Shown here: positions 24,076-34,294 of the stretch, in pieces
Position numbering within the stretch: the first letter of the stretch is position 1
Layout of the letters: the number at the start of each line of letters is the position of its first letter
NCBI RefSeq assembly: GCF_018642165.1
Contig: NZ_JAHHZM010000011.1
Location: 1 to 64,000 of the forward strand
DNA from: Echinicola shivajiensis
GTDB taxonomy: Bacteria; Bacteroidota; Bacteroidia; Cytophagales; Cyclobacteriaceae
Direction: 5' to 3'
Length of the DNA stretch: 64,000 nt
Program-made: the position numbers and the translations under genes
Notes under the pieces: model-generated
Seen by the model: only the letters and a program-made list of their open reading frames with translations
Database searches by the model: none
What the model was told of the DNA's origin: nothing

Positions 24076-24768
24076 ATGGCTCCAATCAGAAAAAAATCGA
24101 TTATTGTAGGTGTATTATTAATTCTTAGCATAGTTGTAGGTATTCTTAGTATAGATCCAGTAATTGATGAGCTTAATAACCTGGAAAATATTTCCATCAA
24201 AGCTAATCCAATATTAATTAGAGCTTTCATGCAGTTTATCTTAGCCCTAATTTATGTTAGCATTCCTATGATACTATTTTCGGTACTGAATAAAATCAAC
24301 CTCTGTCTAACAATTGGTTTTCTTGTTTTTAGAATTATTTCTGTAACATTTATTTTTATAGGTTGGTTAAGTATCCTATTACTATTGTCCTTGAGCCAAG
24401 ATTTTTTCAAAGCAGGAAGTCCCGAATTATCGTATTTTCAAACATTAGATAATTTAATACGGTCGGGTAGAGATTTAATAAACCATGTGGCAATGCCCTT
24501 AATTCTGAGTGTGGGCAACCTCATATTTTATTCTATTTTGTATCAATCAAAACTTATCCCAAGGTCCCTATCTATATGGGGTCTTATTGCCACTGTGTTA
24601 GGCGGTATTATAGCAAGTCTACTGCTCATGTTTGGCATTATAGGTGTCATTACTCCTACTTATATTGCATTAGCCTTTCCGACAGCGTTGTTGGAAATAG
24701 TACTAGCAATCTGGCTCATTACAAAAGGATTTTCTATACAAAACTTTAATTTACAACGCACTGCATAA
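24076..24768 (+). CDS. DUF4386 domain-containing membrane protein
   Basis: This is a 230-residue integral membrane protein with six predicted membrane segments (starting SIIVGVLLILSIVVGILS). The spacing and motifs such as NHVAMPLILSVGNLIFYSIL and PRSLSIWGLIATVLGG match DUF4386. The function of the family is unknown. It follows the Crp-type gene by 80 bases on the same strand and may be its target. Confidence 0.85.
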   Translation: MAPIRKKSIIVGVLLILSIVVGILSIDPVIDELNNLENISIKANPILIRAFMQFILALIYVSIPMILFSVLNKINLCLTIGFLVFRIISVTFIFIGWLSILLLLSLSQDFFKAGSPELSYFQTLDNLIRSGRDLINHVAMPLILSVGNLIFYSILYQSKLIPRSLSIWGLIATVLGGIIASLLLMFGIIGVITPTYIALAFPTALLEIVLAIWLITKGFSIQNFNLQRTA

Positions 24769-24777
24769 TTCATAAAA

Positions 24778-24953
24778 GGGTCAGTGTACTCAAAAGTTTG
24801 AAGGTTTTGCAAAAGTAGTTAAAGATAAGCCGGAAAAAACAGGAGCCTTTTTATTAGTTCTTGGCGGTTTCAATCCAAATAAGATGGCTTTGAATTCGTT
24901 CCTTACTCTCTACGCATGTAGAATAGGCGGGAGTATAAAGCCTGCCAATTGAC
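24778..24953 (+). pseudogene. Possible short gene remnant
   Basis: An open frame without a start codon reads TQKFEGFAKVVKDKPEKTG, AFLLVLGGFNPNKMALNSF and onward, and stops at 24953. It may be the tail of a lost protein. I cannot name a family. Confidence 0.2.
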
Positions 24954-25053
24954 AGACAGGTTGGGAGCCCCTATATTAATTGTTCCAAATCACCGCTACA
25001 TTAAAGACTGATAACCGCTAAAGGCTTATAAACGATTTTGGTTCTTTATTTAA

Positions 25054-26694
25054 TTAGTCTCCTAAAACTTCAAACTCCATCTTAGACCAGTGCTGTATCC
25101 CATCAGAGGAGATACTGCTCACTTTAATTTCGTATTCTCCGGGTATCTGAGAAGTAGTAAACTTAATTTTTGCTTTTCCCTCTTCATCTACATGGATATT
25201 TTCATCCCAGAAAAGAATGGTCCTGAAATCAGGCAAACGGTCTTCCTCTTCTTTTAATGGACTATTAAACTTCCAGTCCACTGCTTGTTGAATTTTTGGA
25301 TATTCAAGGTATAGTGCCCGGTCCGGGATGGGGAAACCACCAAAGTCGTTGTGGTAAGATTTAATATTGATCACTCCCTCAAAAATATTGTCAAGTATAT
25401 AGAAATTCCTGTTTACCACCTCAATTCTTTCTATACTATCTGCACGATGTTTCCCTAGATCATCACTGTCAAAAACAGGCATGGCATCAATCAGCATCAA
25501 TGGGTTATTTTTAAACATGCGATCTTCTGGAAAATTGGAAAGTTTAAAATGATATTTTCCCCCATTTTTCCTGACCATCACCGTAGGAACATACTCTTTT
25601 AAAGTAGTCGCCACGTCAGCAAAGCGATTATAATTATCCAAGTGATACGCTCTGTCAGCATCGAATCCTGTGATAATGGTCTGACCTATGCTTTCTTCAG
25701 GTTTAAAATAATAACCCGTTGTTGAGGAAGATATTACCATGTCATTTAATAAATCCATATCCTTTTCAGCAAGCTGCAATGGAGGAAAGGCTAAAAGTTC
25801 CTCATTTGGTGCTGGGGCAAAGGGGTGCTGGATGGACATACCAAATGGCACCGTATCCTGTTCAGTCTGGAGAAGCAAAAAATCATAATCTTTCATGGCC
25901 CCCATTTCAAAAAACACCTGACCATTTTTATTAGGCTTTCCTAAAAACAAATCCGATTTCTTCCCGTGGGCAGAGAGGAAATAAACCTGAGTAGTATCTA
26001 TCTGAGAACCTGAGATAGCCCCTTTAATAATATGCCCCCTCAATTCAGGAATTAATTCATAACTTCTTGGCTGATGTATTTCAGTGTCTAGCCTTTTAAC
26101 CTTCAAGTCTGGCAGGTATGGATTCTTTTTGCTTATCGAAATGCTCAGATCTTTACTTAAAGGAGCTGTTATGATAAGTTCAGCCTCTTCAGTTTGGGCC
26201 AGTGTTTCTTTACTTAAGCTCAACTTGATGGGGCTTTTGACACTTCTTTCTTCCCAAGCCTTTCCTATTTGTTGGCTACCTTGGGGAGGAATTTCGGGAT
26301 TGATTACTGTGATCAAGCTATGGTGGTAATGATTTTCATTCCCCAAGCTACTGGCCAACCTCGAATACACCCTGAGGAGGTAATGGTCTGAAGGAATCCC
26401 TGTAGGGATTGTTAGGTATGCGTTAGCCTTACCTGATTCCAAGGGAATGATGGTTCCAGTCATCCTTTCACCTTCCCTGCTTATCAAATCCGCATAGGCC
26501 ATTTTTGAAAAGGTAGGCTTATCATGCGATCTAATATCCACCGAAAAAGGAACAGTTTCTCCCGTGACTGCAATGGATTTACTTTTATGTATATAAACCT
26601 GCTCAGAAAAATCATAGAGCTTGGTCTCTTGCAAAGCCAATGCAAGAGATAGTTTGCAACAAAGGAGTGGGAATAAATAAATAAAAATTCTCAT
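25054..26694 (-). CDS. Large secreted beta-domain protein of a TonB-receptor operon
   Basis: This is a 546-residue protein with a signal peptide (FIYLFPLLCCKLSLALA). It appears to consist of immunoglobulin/macroglobulin-like beta domains: an MG2-like start (SKSIAVTGETVPFSVDI) and a C-terminal FDENIHVDEEGKAKIKFTT-type segment (read as FWDENIHVDEEGKAKIKF). Similar proteins accompany TonB-dependent receptors in Bacteroidota, and some carry a plug-like middle region (here NPLMLIDAMPVFDSDDL). Its role is not established; it may be an extracellular or periplasmic partner of the receptor upstream. It is the last gene of a four-gene minus-strand operon, 12 bases after the DUF4249 gene. Confidence 0.65.
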   Translation of the reverse strand: MRIFIYLFPLLCCKLSLALALQETKLYDFSEQVYIHKSKSIAVTGETVPFSVDIRSHDKPTFSKMAYADLISREGERMTGTIIPLESGKANAYLTIPTGIPSDHYLLRVYSRLASSLGNENHYHHSLITVINPEIPPQGSQQIGKAWEERSVKSPIKLSLSKETLAQTEEAELIITAPLSKDLSISISKKNPYLPDLKVKRLDTEIHQPRSYELIPELRGHIIKGAISGSQIDTTQVYFLSAHGKKSDLFLGKPNKNGQVFFEMGAMKDYDFLLLQTEQDTVPFGMSIQHPFAPAPNEELLAFPPLQLAEKDMDLLNDMVISSSTTGYYFKPEESIGQTIITGFDADRAYHLDNYNRFADVATTLKEYVPTVMVRKNGGKYHFKLSNFPEDRMFKNNPLMLIDAMPVFDSDDLGKHRADSIERIEVVNRNFYILDNIFEGVINIKSYHNDFGGFPIPDRALYLEYPKIQQAVDWKFNSPLKEEEDRLPDFRTILFWDENIHVDEEGKAKIKFTTSQIPGEYEIKVSSISSDGIQHWSKMEFEVLGD

Positions 26695-26706
26695 GTTCTA
26701 TATCGA

Positions 26707-27894
26707 TTAATACTCCCAGAAATCAGGTTTTTCCTTTTGTCCTCTTAAGGTACAGTCTGTACATTTTCTGCTTGACCCAAGGTAACCAATGATTATCCTT
26801 GGATCATTGGCGGCAGTTAATGCAGCTACTGGCACCCTATAATTATTATTGAAATTTTCTGTAACATATCGCACCTCAACAGTATCTACTGAAAATTCAC
26901 AGCCCGCATAAAAAGGGATATTGACACGCCAATTTAATATTTCATGACGGCCAATGTATATTCGCTTTTCCACGGAAGTCCCTACGGTAACATACCCTAT
27001 TGCTTTTATTTCATCATTGGATTCATGATGGATATTGCTGCTCAAATTTGAAGGTAAGGGGCTGAATATTCCTCCGATATCATCCGCATTTTTCCTAAGT
27101 ATTTCATAGAAATCATATGCCTCTTTTGGTATGGCTCTTTGCTGGACCAAAATAGAATATCGCCTTCCCAACTTTTCTGAGCCAAAGGGAATCTGCTGAA
27201 TTTCTCTTTGATAAATGATTTGGTCCCTATATTGGCCGGAAGAACCTATGATAACCTTATTTGATTTTTCTGAAAGAAAGCATTGATCAGTCATTTCATC
27301 AGGAGTCCTGGCCACAATGGTGTCCCTGGTCTCACTTCGCCTAACATATTTGAGTAAGCTGATAATAGGCGTATTGAAGATCCATGTTTCTTCAAAATTC
27401 CAAATGAAATATTGGGCATTTGCCTCTCCCTTGGTGTTGAGGTAAACCTCTACATCATCATTTTCATTTTGGAAAAAGCCTACTGAATCTATGGGCGGGC
27501 TAATTTGGGGTTTTATCCATTCACTTAGGTACCTACCCTTTTCTGGTACATTAATGTTCAATCTATATTCTTGTTCACTGTCCAAATAAGTATCCAGCAG
27601 GTAATTACCTGATTGATCACCTTGCATAGGAAATTGGATAAGCTCCCCTCCCGGGCTTTGGTATTCTACAATTACTTCTCCATTGGGTATGTTTTGAAAG
27701 GAAGACCCATCGGAAAAAATGGGAGAAGTATAACTTAAACTCACTTTTGAAACACCACCCTCTACTTCTATATGCCCTTCCACCACGAGAATTTCAAGTT
27801 CTTCCTGTTTGATTTCTGGATCATAGATCTCTCTGCATCCCCAGCTCAGCAGAGGAAGCACACAATAAAGCAGCTTGATATATATATTTTTCAT
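26707..27894 (-). CDS. DUF4249 domain-containing lipoprotein
   Basis: This is a 395-residue lipoprotein (signal with LLSWGC). The DUF4249 hallmarks are visible: LEILVVEGHIEVEGG after the anchor, VSLSYTSPIF, YLLDTYLDSEQEYRLNI, and a conserved C-terminal cysteine pair near SSRKCTDCTLRG. DUF4249 proteins sit next to TonB-dependent receptors and are thought to be surface partners of them. ATG 27894 is used rather than 27945, because the latter starts inside the receptor gene and gives no clean signal. The gap to the receptor stop is seven bases. Confidence 0.85.
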   Translation of the reverse strand: MKNIYIKLLYCVLPLLSWGCREIYDPEIKQEELEILVVEGHIEVEGGVSKVSLSYTSPIFSDGSSFQNIPNGEVIVEYQSPGGELIQFPMQGDQSGNYLLDTYLDSEQEYRLNINVPEKGRYLSEWIKPQISPPIDSVGFFQNENDDVEVYLNTKGEANAQYFIWNFEETWIFNTPIISLLKYVRRSETRDTIVARTPDEMTDQCFLSEKSNKVIIGSSGQYRDQIIYQREIQQIPFGSEKLGRRYSILVQQRAIPKEAYDFYEILRKNADDIGGIFSPLPSNLSSNIHHESNDEIKAIGYVTVGTSVEKRIYIGRHEILNWRVNIPFYAGCEFSVDTVEVRYVTENFNNNYRVPVAALTAANDPRIIIGYLGSSRKCTDCTLRGQKEKPDFWEY

Positions 27895-27901
27895 CCTCAA
27901 T

Positions 27902-30661
27902 TCAGAATTTAAAATTATAAGTAATATAAGGAATAGGCTGGGCAAATATGGATAGCTGGTACCCTCTCAAAATCCCATTTACAGGAGTAAAGTATACAGA
28001 ATAGGGATTGCTTCTTCCCAATACATTATAGACGCCCAAAGACCATGAGGCGTGGGCCAATTTCTTGATTTTATGACTTCCCTCTAGATTCAAGGATAGG
28101 TCAATTCGGAAATAGTCAGGTATTCGGTAGGCATTTCTATCTGAATAATAAACCTGTTCGGAACCATTATAGTTAAACTTGGCCACAGGTAGTGTAATAG
28201 GGCGTCCAGTGCTGTAATTGGCATTCATCGAAATGTTTGCCCTTTTGTTAAACTCATAATTGGTCACCAGCATAATATCATGAGGCTGATCAAAGTTACT
28301 CGGATACCACTTTCCATCATTGACCTTTTCAGCAAGTTCATCAGGGGATGTTTTAAGAAGCGACCTGGAGTAAGTATAGCTAAGCCAACCACTCAATCTA
28401 CCTGTGGGCTTTTTTATCATCAATTCAGCACCATAAGCTCTTCCATCGGTATTGAGTACATCCTGCTCTATTTCATTATTGAGCAATAGTTCTGCCCCAC
28501 TTCTATAATCAATAAGGTTTTTCATGCTTCTATGATAGACTTCAATAGAAGTTTCCACTAGGCCCTGACCAAGGTTTTTGTAAAAGCCCAAAGATACCTG
28601 ATTACCCTGTTGAGGTTTAACAAATGGATCACTGAGTTTCCAAGTGTCCGTTGGAGTAATCGAAGAGGTATTGGTTAATAGATGGATGTATTGTCTGGTA
28701 GTATGGTATCCGGCTTTTATTGAGGTAAAATTGTCTAAAATATATCTCGCAGACACCCTGATTTCAGGTGCATGATATGTTTCTATGATTTCATTATTGC
28801 CATATGATTTTTGACCTATAATGGTAGACTCGTTTTTGGCTAAGCCGGGGGAATATTCATACAAGTCGTTTGGTCCGAGAAAGCTATACAAAACATACCT
28901 TAGTCCATAATTGATACTGAGTTTGTCATTGATTTCGAAAAGATCATTAATAAAGAACGCTGTTTCCATGGCCGTTTCCCCATTAACAGTCTCTGGAACA
29001 ACTATGGAAGATGGTCCTATAGCTTGCCTTCTACCGGGGTTAAGCTGGTAGTAGATATTGTCCAAGCCAAAGTTAAGGTGGTGACGATCATTATAATCGT
29101 AGTCAAAATGGGCCTTAAAATTGTACTGGGCGATATCAAAATCAAAGTCAAAGGCACTCAAACTATCTTCCCTACCTTCTATCCCAAATTGATAATGGTC
29201 ATATCCTAAGATAATTTCACTTTCCAGCCTTTTGCTGAAATAATGGGTCCAATTGATATTGAAATTTCTGTTGCTGTAATTATATAAGGTGTCGGCATCA
29301 AAATTGAAATCATCCTGGCTCCAATAAGAGGAAAATTTCAAGATATTATTATTGTCAAATTGATGTTTCAAGTTGAGGTTTAGGTCATAAAATGAGGCTC
29401 CAGCAGCATCTAAATCCGATCTATCATTAACTAAATTCAATAGCCAATTACTATAGGTCGTTCTTCCACTGACCAAAAAACTGGTATTATCTCCTAAAGG
29501 CCCATCCAGTGTCAGTCTACTCGTCAAAAGCCCAATACCACCTTTTCCGTGCAGCTTCTCCTGATTACCATATTTGCCCTGTATATCCAAAACAGAAGAA
29601 AGCCGTCCTCCCAAATCAGCTGGCATCCCTGCTTTATGCAACTCGACATTATCCACCATATCCGCATTGAAGGAGGAAAAAAAACCGAAAAAGTGTGAAG
29701 GATTATAAATGGTGCTGTGGTCAAGTAAAATCAAGTTTTGGTCAGCCGCCCCCCCTCTTACATTAAAGCCCACGCTGGACTCCCCCACTGTCTTTACACC
29801 CGGCAAAGTCAAAATGCTTTTGATGACATCAACTTCACCCATGGATGAAGGAAGCTTCTTCATGGACTCTATGGACATTACCTCCACGCCCATTTCTGAT
29901 CGATTGATATTGGAGAGCCTATCAGAACTTACCACCACTTCATCCAAAGAAACAATGCTTTCATCAATTTGCAGGTGCAAGTTTCCATTTCCCAAAAGTT
30001 CTATTTGCCGCTGTTCCTGAAACTGGCCCAAATGCTGGATAAACAGGGTGTGACGGCCAACGGGCAGTGAAATGCTAAAACGACCATTTTCATCTGTGAC
30101 TACCCTGGTATAATCATTCTTCTCAAAAATAACTGCTCCAAAAACAGGCTCACCGGATTTTAAGCCATAAACAGTACCTGTCAATGAAGCTTTTTCTCCA
30201 GTTTGCAAAGGCTCAGGTGCACCGATACGCCATAATTTGTTTTTGGTATAAGCCCTGTCCAGATAACTCTCGTTATTCTGAATTTGTTGGTCGCTTTCGG
30301 AGGACTCCTTATCAAAAAAATCATTGGACAATTGCGTATGGAATTCTTGAGAACGGTGAATAAACACCCTTTTTTGGCGATCGATGGTATAGTGGAGTTC
30401 TGTTTCACTAAAAATAAGATCTAGGATATCTTTCAGATCATTTTGACTGGCACTGACATTCACCTGAATGCCTTCAATATCGTCCCTTTTAAAGAAAAAG
30501 CGATAGTTAGTTTCTTTTTCTATGGCATTGACAAAGCGTGCAAAGCTGATCCCGGGGAACAAGCCAGAAATCTTTTCATCTTCAACTTCCTGGGAAACAG
30601 CTACCAAAGGAAAAAGATTAAAGACGATGCTAAAGCATAAAATCAACCTGTAAACTTTCAT
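27902..30661 (-). CDS. TonB-dependent receptor with STN and carboxypeptidase-regulatory domains
   Basis: This 919-residue outer-membrane receptor has a signal peptide (ILCFSIVFNLFPLVAVSQ). An STN domain (residues about 30-105) is the part that usually contacts a FecR-type anti-sigma factor. A carboxypeptidase-D regulatory-like domain (TGTVYGLKSGEPVFGAVIFE) follows, then a plug (VDVIKSILTLPGVKTVGE, FNVRGGAADQNLILLD) and a 22-strand barrel. No sigma/anti-sigma pair lies in the window. ATG 30661 is preferred to the GTG one codon upstream. It begins three bases after the stop of the preceding gene, so the two are translationally coupled. The ligand is unknown. Confidence 0.9.
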   Translation of the reverse strand: MKVYRLILCFSIVFNLFPLVAVSQEVEDEKISGLFPGISFARFVNAIEKETNYRFFFKRDDIEGIQVNVSASQNDLKDILDLIFSETELHYTIDRQKRVFIHRSQEFHTQLSNDFFDKESSESDQQIQNNESYLDRAYTKNKLWRIGAPEPLQTGEKASLTGTVYGLKSGEPVFGAVIFEKNDYTRVVTDENGRFSISLPVGRHTLFIQHLGQFQEQRQIELLGNGNLHLQIDESIVSLDEVVVSSDRLSNINRSEMGVEVMSIESMKKLPSSMGEVDVIKSILTLPGVKTVGESSVGFNVRGGAADQNLILLDHSTIYNPSHFFGFFSSFNADMVDNVELHKAGMPADLGGRLSSVLDIQGKYGNQEKLHGKGGIGLLTSRLTLDGPLGDNTSFLVSGRTTYSNWLLNLVNDRSDLDAAGASFYDLNLNLKHQFDNNNILKFSSYWSQDDFNFDADTLYNYSNRNFNINWTHYFSKRLESEIILGYDHYQFGIEGREDSLSAFDFDFDIAQYNFKAHFDYDYNDRHHLNFGLDNIYYQLNPGRRQAIGPSSIVVPETVNGETAMETAFFINDLFEINDKLSINYGLRYVLYSFLGPNDLYEYSPGLAKNESTIIGQKSYGNNEIIETYHAPEIRVSARYILDNFTSIKAGYHTTRQYIHLLTNTSSITPTDTWKLSDPFVKPQQGNQVSLGFYKNLGQGLVETSIEVYHRSMKNLIDYRSGAELLLNNEIEQDVLNTDGRAYGAELMIKKPTGRLSGWLSYTYSRSLLKTSPDELAEKVNDGKWYPSNFDQPHDIMLVTNYEFNKRANISMNANYSTGRPITLPVAKFNYNGSEQVYYSDRNAYRIPDYFRIDLSLNLEGSHKIKKLAHASWSLGVYNVLGRSNPYSVYFTPVNGILRGYQLSIFAQPIPYITYNFKF

Positions 30662-30664
30662 CAC

Positions 30665-31399
30665 TTAGTTTTTAGATACATTTGACAAGTGAGCTTGAAC
30701 AACAACCACCAAACTTTCCGCTGTTTGCTTTTTGAACTTAAGCTGTTCTTTCTTGAGGACCTTATTCATTTGCTTTTTAGGAATTCCCAGCAACGAAGCC
30801 AAATCCTTTTTCTTCTTAATCCGGTAAAACTGGCCATTTGAAAAAATAAAAAAATGGGTATTATGAATGAAATAAAACTTCCGAACGTCGTCGCTGCTAA
30901 CCTCCTTTTTTAATTCATCCACTTTGCTGTGCTTAGCCAATACTGCCATTTCTCCCTCCAAGAGTACTTCGTAATATCCATTTTTGTGAAGGTAGTAATC
31001 AGTATTTCCATTGATTTTAATAAAATATCTACCATTTCCCATGGTAAACGAATCCACTTTTCTGGCATTTAATATTATTCTCTGATAGTTATTGGGATGG
31101 AAAGTGACAAGCTGATCTTTCTGAATATCATAATTCAAAAGGATGTTCTCAAAGAAGAGGCCATTAATACTTAAGCTGCCTTCTGTAAATTCCGATGATT
31201 CCAAAAATGCAGTTCCTTCGATATGAAACGCTTCACTCACGGCATATTGACCTCCTGAATACACTTCCTGAGGGTTGGGAATCAGCTTCAAATAGGAAGC
31301 AATCAATTCTTGTGGGACAGCATCATTGATTTGGGAATAAACCGATCGAGATAGCGTCAGACAATACAGTATAATGCTGAACTTGTAAAAATGTTTCAT
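30665..31399 (-). CDS. Secreted protein of unknown function, first gene of receptor operon
   Basis: This 244-residue protein has a signal peptide (FYKFSIILYCLTLSRSVYSQ). I recognise no family. The middle is beta-rich (FFENILLNYDIQKDQLVTFH, then a series of short strands). The C-terminus is lysine-rich and helical, with KKKKDLASLLGIPKKQMNKV, a segment that resembles a helix-turn-helix but lies in an exported protein. Similar proteins often precede STN-type TonB receptors, which suggests a role in receptor regulation or assembly. ATG 31399 is chosen over an upstream start at 31450 because it gives the clean signal. Confidence 0.65.
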   Translation of the reverse strand: MKHFYKFSIILYCLTLSRSVYSQINDAVPQELIASYLKLIPNPQEVYSGGQYAVSEAFHIEGTAFLESSEFTEGSLSINGLFFENILLNYDIQKDQLVTFHPNNYQRIILNARKVDSFTMGNGRYFIKINGNTDYYLHKNGYYEVLLEGEMAVLAKHSKVDELKKEVSSDDVRKFYFIHNTHFFIFSNGQFYRIKKKKDLASLLGIPKKQMNKVLKKEQLKFKKQTAESLVVVVQAHLSNVSKN

Positions 31400-31823
31400 A
31401 GTAAAACAAAATAATAATGTTCCATAAAATAAACAGGAGATCATTAACAAAAAACATGAATTATATATACGGTTTGTAATTTCTTTAGTTCAGATAGGAG
31501 TATAAAGTCATTAGGAGAAAGTCATGGGTATTGAGTATTGAGATGATCATTAGAGAGTTGTATGGTATTGAAGAAATCAATCGTATTGGAGGATGGAGAA
31601 TTCTGAAATTTATAATCCCTGCACCGCAATTTTTATAAACACCTGAAAAACAAATTAAAAAGAATCAAATTATCGAAAGAATACTTTGCAACCCAATCCG
31701 TCAACTTCTGCCAAAGTTAAAAGTTACTGAACTAAACAACATGTTTATTTAATCATTTTTTTTCTATAAATTATACCAATAGTTTCTCTTTAACTAAACC
31801 TTTGTCCCATAAAATTGATTGTT
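31400..31823. other. Divergent intergenic region between receptor operon and sulfatase
   Basis: AT-rich spacer with divergent promoters expected. No repeat, hairpin or operator stood out. Confidence 0.4.
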
Positions 31824-33398
31824 ATGAAAAAAATCACATTCAGTATTCTGGCATTAATATTTTCTCTACAAATAGAAGCCCAGCAAATAAGCATATTTGA
31901 TGAATCTGTCGTCATAAAAGAAAACCTAGAACCTATCATCCCACGACCAGAACAAGAGAAAATTGCGAATCAAAAATTAAAAGACTTAGCATCAAAAACA
32001 GGTCAAAAGCCCAATATACTTATCTTTCTGGTGGATGATCTGGGATGGGGAGATATTGGTGTAAATGGCGGAGGTGTAGCCGTCGGGGCTCCTACTCCAA
32101 ATGTTGATCGTCTGGCACGAGAAGGTAAGCGTTTTACATCTTTCTATTCTACACCAACCTGTACCTCATCAAGAGCGATGATGGTAACCGGAAGACAACC
32201 TATTAGAAGTGGACTTACCCGACCATTACTGAGTGGAGACAAGGTTACTACTAACCCTTGGGATATAGAAGTTACACAAGCAGAACTGCTTTCATCAGCT
32301 GGCTATCAATCGGCTCTGATAGGAAAATGGCATGTTGGTGAAGGTGAAAATATGTTGCCCCATGAAGTTGGTTTTGATTACTTCTATGGGCTTCCAGCAG
32401 TACAATCGGACTATAGCCAGTTTTTGGTGGAAAGACAATATTCAGATATGATCAATAATAAGGAGCTTCATGATAAAGCATTTCAACTGCAACCAGAAGG
32501 ACTGATCATGGGGAAAAAAGGTGGGCCGAGAGAGGTTGGTTTTGAAATCAATAATATTGATGATCTCCGACAAATCGACGAAAGACTAAAAGAGGAATCC
32601 ATCAAGTTTATCAATAATAATACTGACAAGCCATTCTTTCTAGTTCACTCATTTACCGCCATCCATAATGACACTTACTGTGGCGAAGAATATATAGGCA
32701 AAAGCCCTGCTGCAATGCCAGTTAAAGATGCCATTGTTCAAATGGATGATATTGTGGGAGAGATTATGATGGTACTTGAAGATAATGGTCTGCTTGAAAA
32801 CACCTTGGTCTTTTTTACCTCAGACAATGGAGCAAATGAAGATGTATTTCCAGATGCGGGATACCACCCTTGGCGTGGCGGAAAAGGAACGACCTGGGAA
32901 GGTGGTGTCAGAGTTCCTGGAATAGCTTACTGGAAGGGAATGATCGAACCAGGACAAGAAACCAATGAACTGATAGACCTTTCTGATCTTTATATGGTTT
33001 GCTTGCGTTTAGGAGGCGTATTGGATCAACTTCCAAATAATTTATATTTTGATGGTATAGACCAAACTTCATATTTGTTAACTGAAAACGGACGCTCCCA
33101 TCGTCAAGTAGTATTTTTATGGAACTCAACTGATTTCTGTGCTTTGAGATGGAAAGATTACAAAGTCCACTTCCAGGTATTTGACGTAACTGAAACAAGA
33201 AGAAATATTGATGCCTCTACCCTCTCAAAGGTTGGCACTGCTCCATGGGTCTTCAATCTAAATGTTGATCCAAAAGAAATGGCTAGCGAGGGACACCGCT
33301 ATTTCGAATGGGGTATGCCCGCTTCATTGGCCTTTTATAAGAGACATATTGCTACCATGAAAAAGTTTCCCAATACTGATATAGGATTAGGCTTTTAA
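31824..33398 (+). CDS. Sulfatase, type I, with CTSSR active-site variant
   Basis: This is a 524-residue secreted sulfatase (signal ITFSILALIFSLQIEAQ). Metal ligands are visible in IFLVDDLGWGDIG and FFTSDNGAN. The formylglycine motif reads CTSSRAMMVTGR, where the usual Pro or Ala at the third position is Ser, an uncommon but tolerated form. The substrate cannot be told. ATG 31824 is preferred over the TTG three codons earlier. There is no adjacent SusC/D pair or maturase. It is only distantly similar to the 781-residue sulfatase at 4576. Confidence 0.9.
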   Translation: MKKITFSILALIFSLQIEAQQISIFDESVVIKENLEPIIPRPEQEKIANQKLKDLASKTGQKPNILIFLVDDLGWGDIGVNGGGVAVGAPTPNVDRLAREGKRFTSFYSTPTCTSSRAMMVTGRQPIRSGLTRPLLSGDKVTTNPWDIEVTQAELLSSAGYQSALIGKWHVGEGENMLPHEVGFDYFYGLPAVQSDYSQFLVERQYSDMINNKELHDKAFQLQPEGLIMGKKGGPREVGFEINNIDDLRQIDERLKEESIKFINNNTDKPFFLVHSFTAIHNDTYCGEEYIGKSPAAMPVKDAIVQMDDIVGEIMMVLEDNGLLENTLVFFTSDNGANEDVFPDAGYHPWRGGKGTTWEGGVRVPGIAYWKGMIEPGQETNELIDLSDLYMVCLRLGGVLDQLPNNLYFDGIDQTSYLLTENGRSHRQVVFLWNSTDFCALRWKDYKVHFQVFDVTETRRNIDASTLSKVGTAPWVFNLNVDPKEMASEGHRYFEWGMPASLAFYKRHIATMKKFPNTDIGLGF

Positions 33399-33667
33399 TT
33401 TAGAAACTAGATTTGATTCACCTCACTTAGCAGGATCAAAGGATTTTAAGAATGAAACTGGAACCTTTTTACTTTCGGTAACGAATCCTCGGGGTTCCAT
33501 TTTTTTTGTTCTTTATTTAGATGTAAGACTGTTACCTAGACCGTGTGAAGCGAGGCACCCAAACACCAACTAACCAGCTTTTTATCAACAGATTACATAT
33601 TTTACACTGTGTATTTTGTAAATTGTATTAACTGAACTTTAATCTAACAAGCATAAATATCAGAGTC
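33399..33667. other. Intergenic stretch
   Basis: No gene or repeat recognised. It probably contains the old promoter of the broken dehydrogenase that follows. Confidence 0.3.
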
Positions 33668-34294
33668 ATGAGCAATACAGAAGGATATGCCGCCTAGAAG
33701 CTAGACACTAAAGCCGTAGCTCCCTTATTATGCGCAGGAATTACTACCTATTCCCCGCTTATGCATTGGAAGGTAGGTAAAGACCAAAAGGTTGGAATTA
33801 TTGGTCTTGGAGGTCTTGGACATATGGGGGTTAAATTTGCAGCTGCCTTGGGAGCACATGTAGTGATGATCACTACTTCGCCAGAAAAGGGTAAAGATGC
33901 CATGCACTTAGGAGCCAATGAAGTCCTTATATCAAAAGATGAAGAGCAAATGAAGGCCAACATTGGCAGTTTTGACTTTCTTTTAAATACTGTACCTGTA
34001 AAGCATGATCTCAATCCATATATTCCCTTACTAAAGGTCGGAAAAACCATGGTGGTATTGGGGGCAACGCCTGTGGACCTACATACTATGGGGATCATTT
34101 TCGGGAGGAAAAATATTGCCGGTTCGTTGATAGGTGGACTAAAGGAAACTCAGGAGATGCTAGACTTTTGTGCAGAGCACAATATTGTTTCAGACATAGA
34201 AATGATAAAAATGGAAGATATCAATGGAGCTTGGGACAGGGTAATTAAAGGGGATGTTAAATACCGCTTTGTCATTGACATGAAAGACTTTTAG
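33668..34294 (+). pseudogene. Zinc-dependent alcohol dehydrogenase (YahK/AdhA type) with internal deletion
   Basis: The frame starts MSNTEGYAA at ATG 33668, hits TAG at codon 10 and resumes in the same frame as KLDTKAVAPLLCAGITTYSP. The NAD(P)-binding domain (IGLGGLGHMGVKFAAALGA) follows and runs to a normal C-terminus. About 140 residues are missing, which in this family hold the catalytic zinc ligands (C-H-S-D and GHE motifs). A shorter product could start at ATG 33761, but it would be catalytically dead. A second, more decayed copy lies at 35600-35880. Confidence 0.85.
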
